Shown: positions 26,672-38,388 of the stretch, one piece after another | Numbering within the stretch: position 1 is the stretch's first letter | How the letters are laid out: each line of letters starts with the position of its first letter | From: Nematopogon swammerdamellus | Lineage: Eukaryota; Arthropoda; Insecta; Lepidoptera; Adelidae | NCBI GenBank assembly: GCA_946902875.1 | Contig: OX336340.1 | Location: forward strand, 23,203,566-23,267,565 | DNA: 64,000 nt | Reading direction: 5' to 3' | Translations under genes and position numbers: made by a program | The notes under the pieces: generated by a model | Told to the model about the DNA's origin: nothing | Seen by the model: only the letters and a program-made list of their open reading frames with translations | The model's database searches: none

Positions 26672-26971
26672 TTTTTTTTTTTATGGAAACTGACACGGTT
26701 GGTTCCATCACTTTACAACATCCGTGATTTCAGTCCATAACACCTTGGTGAACTAGGTGCTATGTCAGTGCTTCCCTTTGCTCGTGCAGGCTACACTGAC
26801 CTGCAGGTCTATTCTTGTAAATTCTGACAGCGGAATCAGCGCTGTTGTGGCGCTGAGAGCCACTTTGGTAAGTGGCTCTCAGCGCCACAACAGCGCTGAT
26901 TCCGCTGTCAGAATTTACAAGAATAGACCTGCTGGACGGAAAACACGACCTTTCATTCAGTGCGGTGGTAC
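26672..26971 (-). mobile_element. SINE family A interrupted by a perfect hairpin
   Basis: T-tract and tail from 26672, broken after ggctacactgac by the hairpin at 26803-26932 and resuming tggacggaaaacacg. It ends in the core at gcggtggta. Confidence 0.8.
26803..26932. repeat. Perfect inverted repeat, 63-bp arms, 4-base loop
   Basis: 26803-26865 and 26870-26932 are exact reverse complements by reading, separated by tggt. It lies within a SINE A copy and is not part of the SINE consensus, so it is an insertion or a template-switch product. Confidence 0.9.
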
Positions 26972-27641
26972 AGGTCAGTATAATAGCATAACACGAACAC
27001 GTTCTGTCGTACCTGTCTTGATCACTCGCCACAATAGCTGCAACAATGAACGGTTACCGTGCGTGCCTACGCGAAATTGCCCCATTCACTCTCACCGCAC
27101 ACGGGTGATTCTCGACGACAATTTTCCATGGACGTGGTTTAAAACGGTCCGGCCCCGCGTGGCCATTCTCGTCACCTCTTTGATTGTGATTTCAATTCAA
27201 TTTATTTACATACATACGAGTACGCACATACGTACCACATGCTGTAGGTATATATTCCGGCAATCTGGTTAAGCAGAGTAATCGGTGTTGCGCTGAATGA
27301 GTCGGTGGAAGGAGCGTGCCAAGGTGAGAGGTAGCTGGCCTGTCGCTCTTTAGCACATTGCCTCGTCCTTATTCCTTAGTCGCCTTTTACGACATGCACG
27401 GGGAGGGATACAGTGGGGCTACTCTTTTTAAGTTAGATTAATTTATGCATCTATTATTAACATTTAGTTTACATATTTTGCCAAGACCATTTCAGTGTTT
27501 GAACCGGAAAACGATACTGTAAGAGTTTTTCAATATTGGTCCCATGCACTCCTGTTATTGAAAAAAATATTTTTAAGGTTGCGTACCAAAATGGTAAAAA
27601 AAGAAACCTTATAGTATCACTTCTTCCTTACTTCTTTTGTA

Positions 27642-28070
27642 CCGTGTGGGGTCGGTACTTAAAAAGAATAGCCCCACTGCATCTCTCCCCGTCGCATGTC
27701 GTGAAAGTCGACTAAGGGATCGTCAGCCTCGGCAGCTTAATGGTGCGGTCAGTTATTGGATGGATGACCGCCCGACTGTTGGAGGCTGACCGTGGTTCGG
27801 ATACCACGTTAAACTGTAGGTCCCTTCCCTTCTTACCTTACTAGGTGGTAGGGTTTATCCCGGCCGGGTTGGTACCACCGCACTGAGCGAAACGTCGGTC
27901 GAAACGGCTATGTAAATAGTTCGTGTTTTCCGTCCAGTTCAGTGTAGCCGGCGCGAAATGAAGGGAAGCACTGACATGGCACCTAGTTCACCCTGTGTTA
28001 TGGGCTGACATCACGGATGTTGTAGGTGATGTAGCCAACCGTGTCAAGTTTCCATAAAAAAAAAAAAAAA
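27642..28070 (+). mobile_element. Repeat C plus full-length SINE family A, inserted together
   Basis: Repeat C (27642-27719) is directly followed by a SINE A head at 27722 (agcctcggcagcttaatggt), a shortened 5S-like segment, B box, core, tail and a 15-base A-tract. The unit splits a common dispersed repeat: left side ccttatagtatcacttc, right side cttcgttggccgttcgtctg. Confidence 0.8.
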
Positions 28071-28939
28071 CTTCGTTGGCCGTTCGTCTGTCTGTCTGTC
28101 TGTATGTCATAGCCCCATAACTTCTAAACTGTTAGTACTAGAAAATTGAAACTTTGCATCAATATAGATTATTTTGTAACACACAAAATATCATAAAGTA
28201 AAAAAATATATATTATGTATGAGCACTCTGCTGAAGCACGTGTTTTTTTTATTTAATAAAAAAAACACGTGCAAAAGGTAAGAAAATGCGCTGAGTGTCT
28301 TGGGAACTTTCCCTGGATCGGTCGGTATGGATGAGATTTTTATCACTGGTCCGGGGTTGTTCTTTTTTCTTTTATATGTATAGTATAGAAATCACTCTGT
28401 ATACTTCTATAACCATATCTTACATAAATAATGTAAGAAAAGTGCTTTTGATACTTGTCAATATTTTATATTTTTCCACGATATCTCCTATATTTTCCAA
28501 ATAACATAATGTTAGAGCATGTTATTTATTGGATGCTTGCCTTTGTCTGTAGTACAGAGTAAGTTATTATATTACCCAAGTAGGGTTGTAGTGAAAATTG
28601 TCAAAATAAACATAACTTGAAAATGTGCAGTATCATATCATCCATTAAATTATGTATGCCGCACGCCTTTGTGTACAGGAAATTGAAATACGCCTCTAGT
28701 TCTCTATTGCGAGAGAAACACAATGAAAAAAAAAACAATGCTGCTGGTTAATTAGGTAAGGTTTTTATTGACTCAGTCCTATCCGATAAATGTACTGCAG
28801 CCTTAGAATATATTTATGACTCCCCTCTCATTCAACTCCTGCAGTAGCAAACCAATTTAGGTTACTATCTACAACGGCCGACCACAAATCAAAGTATGTA
28901 GGTACTAATAATCTTATAAATAAAATCTTGGTGTGTTGT

Positions 28940-29945
28940 TTCCCAGATAACACCATGGAAGTCCGTAAAATGTGGGGCGTCTTCTGCAAAACGCGCGGTC
29001 GAAGCAGCACGATCATATCACAGATTTCCTTCACCTAACTTGAACAATTTTGAAAGGTAAGACCAATGGTATGTACAATACTTATGGAAGTAAATCAGAA
29101 CGGTAAAGAAAATATGTGAGTGAAATTGACAGCATAAGCTATGAGTCATTCAGTTTCTGGGGCTTTACTGGCCTCTCAAGTGCGAGGTTGTGGGTTTGAA
29201 TCCCAGTCCTTGTAAAAGTTTTTACAATTTGCCCGTCATCGCTCCGGCGAGTGAAGGAAAACACTGCAAGGAAATCCTTTCCATCCTTACAAGGTGGTAA
29301 CACTTACCACTGAAAATCAATCAATCAATCAATACGAAACCAATAAATCAATTTACTTCTACGCCACGGCATGCCGTCAGCCAGCGGGCTGAACAGTTAA
29401 TACAAATGCGCACGCAGTCACGGGTAAATGCTAGTATTTTATACATACATGCTCATTACTCCTAATATGTTACAGGTGAGCTGCCCCTGCAAGCAGTGAC
29501 AACGGCGATCCTCGTAGAAGATGTGGACCAGCTCTTTGGGCAACAACACAAGCAAGCCATTAAACATTGAAAGTGGTAAGAAGCGAGGGCCATTCCACCT
29601 TCCCAAAATGAGTGGATTGCTACAATAGAAGCACTTGAGCGTTTGTTTAAAATGTTACAACGTCTAGACTTTTATTTAGTCTCAACGAACTGTCTAAATC
29701 AAGACAATTTAGAAAACATGTTTGGGGGCGTAAGATCGAGCTGTGGAAATAACAACAATCCCACAGTCCAGCAATTCTTGCTGGACTAAAAACTGTGACG
29801 ATTAGTGGCATAGTGGCGCACAGTCGTAGTACAAAATGTATCTTACAAGGTCAATCACATTTAATAAATAATTTAGAAAACTTCATTTGTAAAGCGCCCC
29901 AGCTCAAACAGATAAAGACGAATTGTTTTATGAAATGTTCGAGGA
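28940..29945 (+). pseudogene. P-element/THAP9-like transposase, C-terminal remnant
   Basis: 29476-29572 encodes GELPLQAVTTAILVEDVDQL; 29605-29789 encodes WIATIEALERLF, LQRLDFYLVSTNCLNQDNLE then NMFGGVRSSCGNNNNPTVQQ. The LNQDNLENMFG...R...G...NNPT block is the signature of the end of P-element-type transposases (compare THAP9). There is an in-frame TGA at about 29571 and a frameshift near 29785, after which TVTISGIVAHSRS continues. An upstream frame at 28940-29050 (VKCGASSAKRAVEAARSYHR) may belong to it. Non-functional. Confidence 0.65.
29150..29335 (+). mobile_element. tRNA-derived SINE, third family, with (TCAA)n tail
   Basis: B-box-like gggtttgaatcccag at 29197-29211, body gtgaaggaaaacactgcaag and gaaatcctttcc, and a terminal atcaatcaatcaatcaata. 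Lies between the two parts of the P-like remnant. Confidence 0.6.
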
Positions 29946-29949
29946 AATC

Positions 29950-30300
29950 GTGCATTTGTAATTATATGTAAGGGTAATATTGTAAGTATGTAGTAATATG
30001 AGGATGTTCATTATATATAAGCATTGATTTATGAGTTATTATGTACATACTTGTTATAAGCCAAGTTGTTGTAGGCGAATTTCACCATATAAAAAATTGT
30101 TAAGAGAAAAACAAACAAAAAAAGATCATAAAACAAACTTATTATGTACAGTTTCCTATGTTGTACGGTTTGTGCCAATTATTTGGATGAAATTGCTTAT
30201 TTACTTTAATATTTACTTGTGTAATAGTTTACTTGTACAAACACTTCATTTCGTAATAAAAGAGCATTTGCTGTGTACTCATGATGTTATTTATTTGGAA
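29950..30300. other. AT-rich, no recognised feature
   Basis: Possibly the end of the P-like remnant; no terminal inverted repeat identified. Confidence 0.3.
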
Positions 30301-30424
30301 CATTTAGCTAAACTGTGACCATCTCACATTGATAGTTCTAAAATTGTCAGTTCTGCCTGCTCAGTCAGAGTGGGCTGACAATTTTAGAAATATCAGTGTG
30401 AAATGGTCACAGTTTGGCTAAATG
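30301..30424. mobile_element. Short MITE, about 50-bp inverted repeats
   Basis: catttagctaaactgtgacc and following sequence pair with the right arm ending ggtcacagtttggctaaatg, with a few mismatches and a loop of about 20 bp. Confidence 0.75.
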
Positions 30425-31370
30425 TGCAGTACCTACTAAAAATAAATTTAATTCGAAATTCCCGCCAATTCCCGCCAAGTGCTAGTTCTGAAAGACGCCG
30501 CAGTGGCCGCATTTGGCGCCACCAAGGTTAAAACATAGGCAAACAAATTTTGTATGGGTTTGTGCTTCTTCTACGCCCTAGTAGTATTATATTCTTTGGT
30601 AACGGGTCTTGCTCGGCCGTGCTCGACCAAGCTCGGCCGAGCTCGACCGTGCTCGGCCGTGCTCGGCGCGCGAGCGGCAAGGTCCGTAGGATCGCTGTGT
30701 GCGTGTGCATTAACCCGTTAAATATTCATAAAGCTGGATTACGTGCGAGTAGTCAGGTACATACATACGCTGGCTGGCCCGGCTAACAGTTTCCGGTGCC
30801 GGAGCACGGGAAATTGCCGCTTCCTGCGCGCCGTGCAGCCCGAGTCAGATATTTGAATTTGGAATCAGACGTCTGTGTTCGCTCCATTCGATTGCTTTTT
30901 TTTAGTCACTTACTCTAATGGCGGCTCGGTTCCTCATTCAGTCGTCTGATGAGCGGACGTATTTTTGTTCGTTCGAACGATTTCAATGTTAGAATTCCAG
31001 CTAAGTATAGATATAGACTAAAATACTCAATTAGTTTTTTAGTATACATAAACTGTTGGCCAGCCTATGTGTGAGGGATTTAGTAGTTGTGTTGGATTTC
31101 GTTGAGCGTTCTCTATCTCTGGGCCCTAAGTGAAGATGAGTACTATGGGGCTGATATTAACAAATCACTGTTAAAAACTCTAAACATTAATAAATACATT
31201 CGATGTTTACTTTAGTAAGCACCTACCCTAGGTGCTTACTAAAGTGTAATAACTTTTATTTCAATTAAAAAAAAAAACGCATGAAAAACCGCGTCCACTT
31301 TTTAAGATAATAATTGTTTTATTACTTAATTACTTGATTATAAACATAGCTAAGAACCATCCCGATTAAA
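30425..31370. other. Intergenic, small hairpin at 31210-31246
   Basis: 30598-30672 carries repeats of gctcgGCCG/gctcgACC type. actttagtaagcacct pairs with aggtgcttactaaagt at 31210-31246. From about 31350 a repeat end (ctaagaaccatcccgattaa) begins that resumes at 33301. Confidence 0.45.
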
Positions 31371-31375
31371 CAAGT

Positions 31376-33300
31376 TTGGCAAGGCTCAGGCACGACCGTG
31401 GAATTGGCGCGAAACTTGCGCGTAGCCCTTCGGGTAGCCGCGCCTTCTGGTCTCTCGCCAAATCCATCGGTCGGAATTTCTGCCGTCCTGCTACACCTCC
31501 GCTGGAACGTCCGGATGGCTCGCTCGCCATACTCGCGAAGGAAAAGGCGAATATCTTTGCACGCCTTTTCGCATCCAACTCAAACATGGACGACCTGGGC
31601 GCCAACCCCCCTTCATTGCCCCATTGCGGGCGTATGATGGATAATATTAGGTTCCATCCCAGAGTCGTCTATAAAACGCTACGTGAGTTGGATATTTCGA
31701 AGAGTAGCGGGCCTGACGGCGTCCCGGCGGTTGTCTTGAAAAATTGTGCTCTGGAATTGGCGCCAGTCCTTACTCGCCTATTCAAACGCTCCTATTCCTC
31801 CGGTTCAATGCCTTCTTGCTGGAAAAGAGCTTCGGTCCAGCCGGTCCCCAAGAAGGGGGACCCAGCGAACCCATCGAACTATCGCCCTATTGCGATAACC
31901 TCACTCTTGAGTAAGGTTATGGAGCGTATTGTCAACTCAGCGCTCCTGACGTACCTAGAAGACTATAAACTCCTCGACGATAAGCAATACGGCTTCCGCA
32001 AGCAAAGGTCGACTGGAGATCTTCTAGCGTACGTCACGCACTTGTGGGCTGAAAGACTCGATGGTTTTGGGGAATCGCTGGCGGTCGCTTTGGATATATC
32101 CAAAGCATTCGATCGCGTCTGGCACCGGGGACTCCTAAGCAAGCTTCCGGCCTACGGTGTCCCTACAAAACTGTGCACTTGGATCTCCAGCTTTTTGAGC
32201 AATCGGTCGATCTTTGTCACCCGTGATGGTGCATGCTCGGCCGATTACTCAATCAATGCTGGTGTTCCACAAGGATCCGTGCTGTCGCCTACGCTGTTTC
32301 TATTATTTATTAACGACATGCTCTCGCTCGGCGAAATACATTGCTACGCGGACGACAGCACGGTGCACGAAGGGTTCATCAAAGACTGGAAGGGTAGAGA
32401 GGCGTCAGCAGCAAACGCGAGACGCGAAACTGTTGCTCGGGTTGACCTGGTTCTCGATAAAGTATCCTCATGGGGGAAGGAGAACTTGGTCAACTTCAAC
32501 GTAGCTAAGACGCAAGCCTGTGCCTTCTCTACTAAGGCTGATCCGTTTCCACTTCAAGCAACTTTCCAGGGCAGCCAAGTCCCCAATGATGGTAGTCTGG
32601 GCGTCCTGGGTATAGAGGTGTCCAGGGACGTTGGATTTCGATCGTTCATAGAATCCAAGGCGAAACTAGCATCTCGAAAATTAGGGATACTCTACCGATG
32701 TCGGCGATTTTTCACACCGGTCCAATTGCTTACACTCTATAAAGCACAAGTAAGACCGGTGATGGAATATTGCAGTCATCTTTGGGAGCGTTCCCCTGAG
32801 TACCTTCTTTCAGCCTTGGATTCTATCCAACGACGAGCCATTCGCCTCATTGGCGACTCTGTACTCACAAAGGACCTTCAACCTCTAAAACACAGACGTA
32901 TCGTTGGGTCATTGAGCCTGTTTTATCGGTACTACTATGGCCGCTGCTCTGACGAAATTGCTTCCCTTATCCCTCCTCCTCCTGTTCGCCTTCGCCAAAC
33001 CCGCCATACTCTCGCGGAACACCCCTTTGTAGTGGACAGACGAGTACTTCGAACGGCACGATTCTCTAAATCGTTCTTGTGCCGCACTGCAAAGGTGTGG
33101 AACGGGTTTCCGGGGAATATCTTTCCCCACTCCTACAATCCACGGATCTTCAAATCGCGGGTAAATAGCCTTTCCCCAGCGACATTAGTCCACCTCCAAG
33201 CCGGACTGGCACCTCCTCAGGGGTGATATTGGCTGCGCCAGAGGCTTCGACCTCGGACACAGCCAGCTAGTTCGGAAACAATAAAAAAAAAAAAAAAAAA
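31376..33300 (+). mobile_element. 5'-truncated non-LTR retrotransposon with long RT ORF
   Basis: An open frame of 616 codons to TGA at 33224-33226. It encodes a nearly complete LINE reverse transcriptase: SSGPDGVPA about residue 113, NYRPIAITSLLSKVMERIV, GFRKQRST about 206, LDISKAFDRVWH about 239, GVPQGSVLSPTLF about 296 and the catalytic YADD about 324, then the C-terminal domain. The frame opens with no ATG right at the junction, and ORF1 and the endonuclease are missing, so the 5' part was lost at insertion. AATAAA and an 18-base A-tract close it at about 33280-33300. The clade looks Jockey/CR1-like. No stop interrupts it, so it is young. Confidence 0.88.
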
Positions 33301-33450
33301 GCTTCCTAATAAAAAAACCGCATCCAAATCGGTCCATCCGTTTGGGAGCTACGATGCCACAGACAGACACACACACACACACACCCTCACCCTCACATAC
33401 ACACACACACGTCAAACTTATAACACCCCTCCGTTTTTTTCGCGGGGGTT
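33301..33450 (+). repeat. RTE-type repeat end split by the LINE
   Basis: aaaaccgcatccaaatcggt, cgtttgggagctacgatgcc, a CA-rich microsatellite and cgggggttaata are a common insect retroelement end. Its left part is at about 31350-31372. Confidence 0.6.
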
Positions 33451-33890
33451 AATAAAATATAGTTCAGATGTGCCTACCAAAATTTGCAAGTGTTATTCTG
33501 GAGTTCAAATGAACAATCTTGCATGGCCATGGCAAAAATAAAAAATCAAAATCTAAGAAAACAATATCAAGAACTCCATAATTTTGTTTAAATTTACCGC
33601 TATAAATATGTATGAGTATCAAGAATTTATTTTTAGATTTCGAAAAATATTCAACAAAGTTGCACATCTGACCTTCAGAATCAACCCTTGAAATTTTGGC
33701 AGGTATAGAGGCAAATTTTAGGCTTCTTCATCAAGCATTTTACGTTGCAAGTGTTGCAACATTTTATTGATGACAAGTTATCAGCAATTCATAATTTATT
33801 ATTAAAATATTTTCGACCACATTCTCTACACAAAAATGTTCACAAGGGTTTTTAAATTACCCGTGCTTATTAAACATTGTTAGAAAATTT
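33451..33890. other. AT-rich, no recognised feature
   Basis: Nothing recognised on either strand. Confidence 0.35.
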
Positions 33891-34042
33891 ATCGGCTTTA
33901 TTCACGGTCGTCTCCGAGCTATGAGACTCGACGTTTCGGGCCAAACGTATGGCGCAACTTCATGGGCGGTCTGCCTGGTGCGACAGTTGGCAAAGAGTTC
34001 TTTACTCGGAGACATCAGGAGAGAGTCATAGGTCGCCACAGT

Positions 34043-34114
34043 ACCTAACAAACGAGCGATGACCTAACAAGAGAGCGATTACCTAACAAATGAGCGATGA
34101 CCTAACAAGCGAGC
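34043..34114. repeat. 19-bp tandem repeat, 3.8 copies
   Basis: Unit acctaacaaacgagcgatg with small changes at positions 9-11 and 19. The preceding 33895-34020 is related to the arms of the hairpin at 9925-10254 (gactcgacgtttcgggcc). Confidence 0.8.
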
Positions 34115-34213
34115 ACAAATTTAAATAGAATAATTTAGACGACGAAATATTTTACCAAGAACAAAAATGGCGGAACACCGTTGTTAACCAACTCGGCAAA
34201 GTGAATGAGTGGA

Positions 34214-34686
34214 CATAGGCGCCGACTACGTGGGTGCTCGGGGGCTCCAGCATCCACGAGGGGTGAGTAGTGGGTGCGGAGCACCCACGACGATAGATAT
34301 AAAAACTGATCAGTAATAGGATTTGAGCTACGATAAAAGTGCCTTATTTACTTACAATCCTTTGAGCGGCCACATTTACACATTCGCACTAGTGGCGCGA
34401 CGAATAGCGAACGTTATAGTACTCCTATATTATTCCATACCATGCAATAGAATATTGGGACACTACATGCGTAGGTACATCGTGCGAATGTGTAAATGCG
34501 GCAAATGCAAAATATTGTGCGAACGTTTTGCGAATCCATCCTGCCGGGTGCCGGGAGAATTAATGAAAAATTGGGGAAGCATATGTCCAGCCGTAGACGG
34601 CAACACGTTGATGATGATGATGATGATTGTTCAATAAAAAAAAATTGCATGAGCACCCACGAGGATTTCTAAAAGTCGGCGCCCCT
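34214..34686. mobile_element. hAT-like MITE with 7-8-bp target duplication
   Basis: Flanked by gagtgga at 34207-34213 and 34687-34693. Inverted ends: ggcgccgac ... gtgggtgctc at left and gagcacccac ... gtcggcgcc at right. The terminal GGCGCC and 8-bp-class duplication suit hAT. At 34580-34630 it contains a LINE-tail-like piece ending in (gat)n. Confidence 0.65.
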
Positions 34687-34693
34687 GAGTGGA

Positions 34694-35215
34694 GTGATTA
34701 AACCTGATCCGCGGCCTCTGTGAGCCCGCACCGCAGTCTCCTGACCGAGGATATTAACTCAGCGATAACAATGATAATAGAACGTATCTGAAGCGATTAA
34801 CCCTCGAACATCTCCAGGTCGGTTATGTGGAAGTTATCTGATTACAATGGGGGCCCGTTCACGAGATCCTGGAGCGATCGCCTATCCTATTATATCGTTT
34901 CGGATGGGCCTCACGTAGCGGCCATTAAATTGAGGGTCGAATTTAGAGGCGTAACGTTTAATTGTATCGCTGTTTGGGGTCTGGATCGGGATCCATCGGT
35001 CGCTAGGTCTATACCTGAGTGATCCAACTACTGATTTAGGTGTTCGTTAAGGGTGCTGCAGTCACCTTTATTGTATTAGTTTTATTTGCTATGCGAAGTG
35101 CAGAAACGTTTTACTGCGACAAGAACCAAGAAGTACATTTGTGTGTAGTATTTATGTTCTATACATGTGTGTGTATTTTTATGCTGACGTATTGTGTAAA
35201 TATTTTTTTAGTTTT
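34694..35215. other. No recognised feature
   Basis: Unique-looking sequence without recognised exons. Confidence 0.35.
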
Positions 35216-35219
35216 TGTG

Positions 35220-35317
35220 TTTTTTTTTAATGGAAACTGACACGTACTACATCCGTGATGTCATCCCATAACACCTTAGTGAACTAGGCGCCATGTCAGT
35301 GCTTCCCTTCGGTCGAA
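35220..35317 (-). mobile_element. SINE family A tail fragment
   Basis: tggaaactgacacg, then ataacaccttagtgaactag and gtcagtgcttcccttcggtc. Confidence 0.85.
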
Positions 35318-35346
35318 GTTTGTACAACAGTTCCCGGCAGCAAATA

Positions 35347-35748
35347 AGCGGCGAGTGGTTTAGGCGTCGGCTTCTCATGCGAGAGGCCCGAGGTTCGGAT
35401 TCGGTCAGCGTGTACCAATGAGATTTTTTCTGACGAAACCCTGCTGCTACGTGCCCTGCACTGCTTCACCGTTCGGAACCGGTGTAAAACTGAAGGTCTC
35501 TTCCCTTGCTACTTATTAGGTGGTAGGCTCAAATTGTAGCCGACTGGGTTGATACCACCGTACTGGATGTAAGATGGCCGCATATCAGCCTCGGTTGTTT
35601 TCTCCTCTAGTCCAGTATAGCCAGCAATCCAGGGAAGTCTCCGATATGGCACCTACCTTCTCGGAGCTGATATTGGCTGGTCGGAGCATGTGCTTTGGTC
35701 CCTCTGACTCAGCCACCCATACATATCGGATTACATAAAAAAAAAATT
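35347..35748 (+). mobile_element. SINE family B, full length
   Basis: Head with A-box-like gcgagtggtttaggcg and B-box ggttcggattc, spacer with accaatgagattttttctga, shared core, then the B tail to cacccatac and an A-tract. A MITE (35748-35865) sits in the A-tract. Confidence 0.88.
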
Positions 35749-35865
35749 CGAGCTTTAGAAAGAGACAATCCAGTTGTAGAGCGTCGTCCCTGTCGCACAG
35801 AGACGTGCGAGTTCGTGCGACAGAGACGGCGCTATACAACAGGATTGTCTCTTTATAAAGCTCGA
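35748..35865. mobile_element. Short MITE, about 50-bp inverted repeats
   Basis: tcgagctttagaaagagaca and following pair with the right arm ending gtctctttataaagctcga. A half copy of the same family is at about 46554-46625. Confidence 0.75.
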
Positions 35866-35927
35866 TTGTACTCGAGTCGTACTTTACGTACATAATATGT
35901 TACATGTAAGTATATTTATAAAACATG

Positions 35928-36012
35928 TATTCCTCTACGCCGTAGACCCTCTACGCCTCTACGGCATAGAAGGTCTACGACGTAGACGCTCTACGACGTA
36001 GCCCCTCTACGT
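35928..36012. repeat. Imperfect ctacgNcgtaga tandem/palindromic tract
   Basis: Eight or so variants of ctctacg(a/c)cgtaga follow one another; each unit is nearly its own complement, so the tract can fold many ways. Confidence 0.7.
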
Positions 36013-36965
36013 GAAGGTTGTAGACAATATAAAATACAGCAGTGTTTAATGATGTAATATTTTAAGGTTACCTTTAATTATAAATTAATTATAAATGTAA
36101 CCATGTCTGTAATAATCGGTGATATTGAAACTACACACGCCTTTATTCCGGCGGTGTCTTCAAACGTCGTCGTATCAACGGGCTAGACAGCCTAGCAACA
36201 GTCCGTAAATCTGCTAGCATGGCGCCTCACTGAGCGTGGTTTCGCGAGGAGAGGTGTTTTTGGCTCTGTCGACTGTACCATTGGTCCTTCGACTCAGACT
36301 CCCATGTTGGTTTACATAAAAAAAAGTATTGCATTGTGAATTCTCAATTTTAATAGACTCAATATAAGGCCAGGTGTTTACTTCCTATAACATATTTGAA
36401 AGGAAATATAATGAAATCTATCAAGTGCGTGTCGGACCACGCACAGTGAAGGGTGCCGTAGTCGGGAAGAACGTTCACGGTTAAAATACAAAGTTAATAA
36501 TCAATTTGATGTACGGTCAAAAAACCAAAACACGAACAAGCCATAGAATCAGATTTGTCACCCACTTTCCTGCCAGATAGCCATTGTGTGAAAAAACACG
36601 CAGAACAATTTTTTCTAAATTTTATTCAACATTCTAAATTTGAATTTTACCTCGTGCCAGTAATTTTGCAACGTGACAGCAACACAGTGAAAACCGCACG
36701 TTTTTTTACGACATTAGAAGCACTTATCACAAACTATTTTTATACAAAAATGTAATTTTTCTTCTTTATAATTTTTTAAGACTTATCTAACGAAACCCAC
36801 ACGCTTATGTACACTGAATTTTTTTTCATACCTCAGTTACATGTATGGTATGCCATCCCTAATTATTTTTTTCCTAATTTCACCGCACCATTGTATAGCA
36901 GTAGTAACTATTATGTAATCTGTGTAGCGGTTCACAGAATATACGTTCCTTCCAAACATCTATAT

Positions 36966-37622
36966 ATATTCCGTTCATCCTAGGAACTAATGCCGAGCGG
37001 TTTCTCGCTCTCGCAACGGTTATTATATTACTCTTCTTCACACAGGACTCAAGGTTGTGTTTGTGAGTCATAGGTGTATGCGAAAGTCATCTCAAAACCA
37101 TAACGGCGCGTGCGCCGCTGCGCCTGGAGTTAGTTTTGCGTTTTTATTCTGAGAAGGTTTCAGGTAGCCAGGTGCAGTCGGCCGGTCAGTCGACGCATTA
37201 CAAAGAGTAGCCTTTCCTACGCGTCATAATAATAACGTATTAATTGTTTTTCATATTTTTCACGTGTTATTTTGAAGTTTTGTATATTATTTGTGTTGGT
37301 GGGTTAACCTATCCACCTACAATAGAACGAACAGCTGAAGTAAGTAGATTAGGCACAAAATTGAAATAATATATAATTTTAATATTAAATAATTTACAGT
37401 GAAAATATAAATATTTAACTTGATTCCAAGCAAACAATTAAAATAAACAGGTTTATTGCAAAATTTTCATTCATCAAATAAATAAACAATAATTCAATAT
37501 TTTTTTTTTAATTAAACTATATTCATAACCTCAGTTCACAGTCACTTCAATCACCCTTTGCGAGAGTTAGAAGTACAGAGAAAGAGAAACCGCTCGGCAT
37601 TAGTTGCTAGGATGAACGGAGT
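36966..37622. repeat. Widely spaced inverted repeat, about 46-bp arms
   Basis: ccgttcatcctaggaactaa with tgccgagcggtttctc at 36966-37012 is inverted at 37576-37622. The 560-bp interior has no recognised coding sequence. Probably a non-autonomous DNA transposon. Confidence 0.6.
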
Positions 37623-38174
37623 GTAGTAACAAAAGTCTCCGAGTAAAATGGCTGTGATATACGGACGGACGAAATTATAAGGGTTTTGTTTTTGCCATTT
37701 GGTTACGGAACCCTAACAAAAATGATTACGTATTGCACATTTTTTCACGCCTCATTTCAGGAAACATAAATTCAATCTCATCAATTATTTCAAAACAAAC
37801 CGTTTACATATTTCGGGTTTAAACGGAAACTACGAAAGCTGTGCAAGCGGATGCGTCGCCAGCAAACAACAGTGTTACCAACGCATTACTCATTCATCAT
37901 TGCAGCGGTCGTTCAAAGCCTACCATCTGTTATTCAACCAGGCGCGGAAGACAAAGAGACCGCTTCATCGCCCGCCAAAATACACTCCATTTGGGGTGTC
38001 CGCGTGAACTAGCAACACTGGCCGTTTACACAAAAATCCGCTGGGAGCGCTCGCGTCGACATAGTTCGTATAGGGTTGCCACCTCGTTATGAGTATATTT
38101 GATGGTAAAATTTAATCCGCGCAAAGCGAAAACATTTACGAACTGGTAAAAGGTGTGTGTGTGTGTGAAATATT

Positions 38175-38388
38175 ATTTTTTTATTGAAACTTACATCGTT
38201 GGCTACATAATCTACAATATCTGTGATATCAAGGTGTTAAACTTGGTGAACGAGATGCCATGTCAGTGCTTCCCTTTGGTGGTGCCGGTTACACTGAACT
38301 GGACGGAAAACACGAACTATGTATATAGCCGCTTCGGCTGACCTTTCATTCAGTGCGGTGGTATCGTCCCGGCCGGGATAAAGCGGCC
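38175..38388 (-). mobile_element. SINE family A, 5'-truncated
   Basis: tattgaaacttacatcgttg, tail, ending in the core at ggtatcgtcccggccggga. Confidence 0.8.

Noticed and set aside
26757..27272. 171-codon plus-strand ORF
   Set aside because: It runs through a reverse SINE A, the perfect hairpin and repeat sequence. No family similarity.
30598..30672. GCTCGGCCG repeats as a regulatory cluster
   Set aside because: Looks like a simple-sequence expansion; no known site recognised and no gene nearby.
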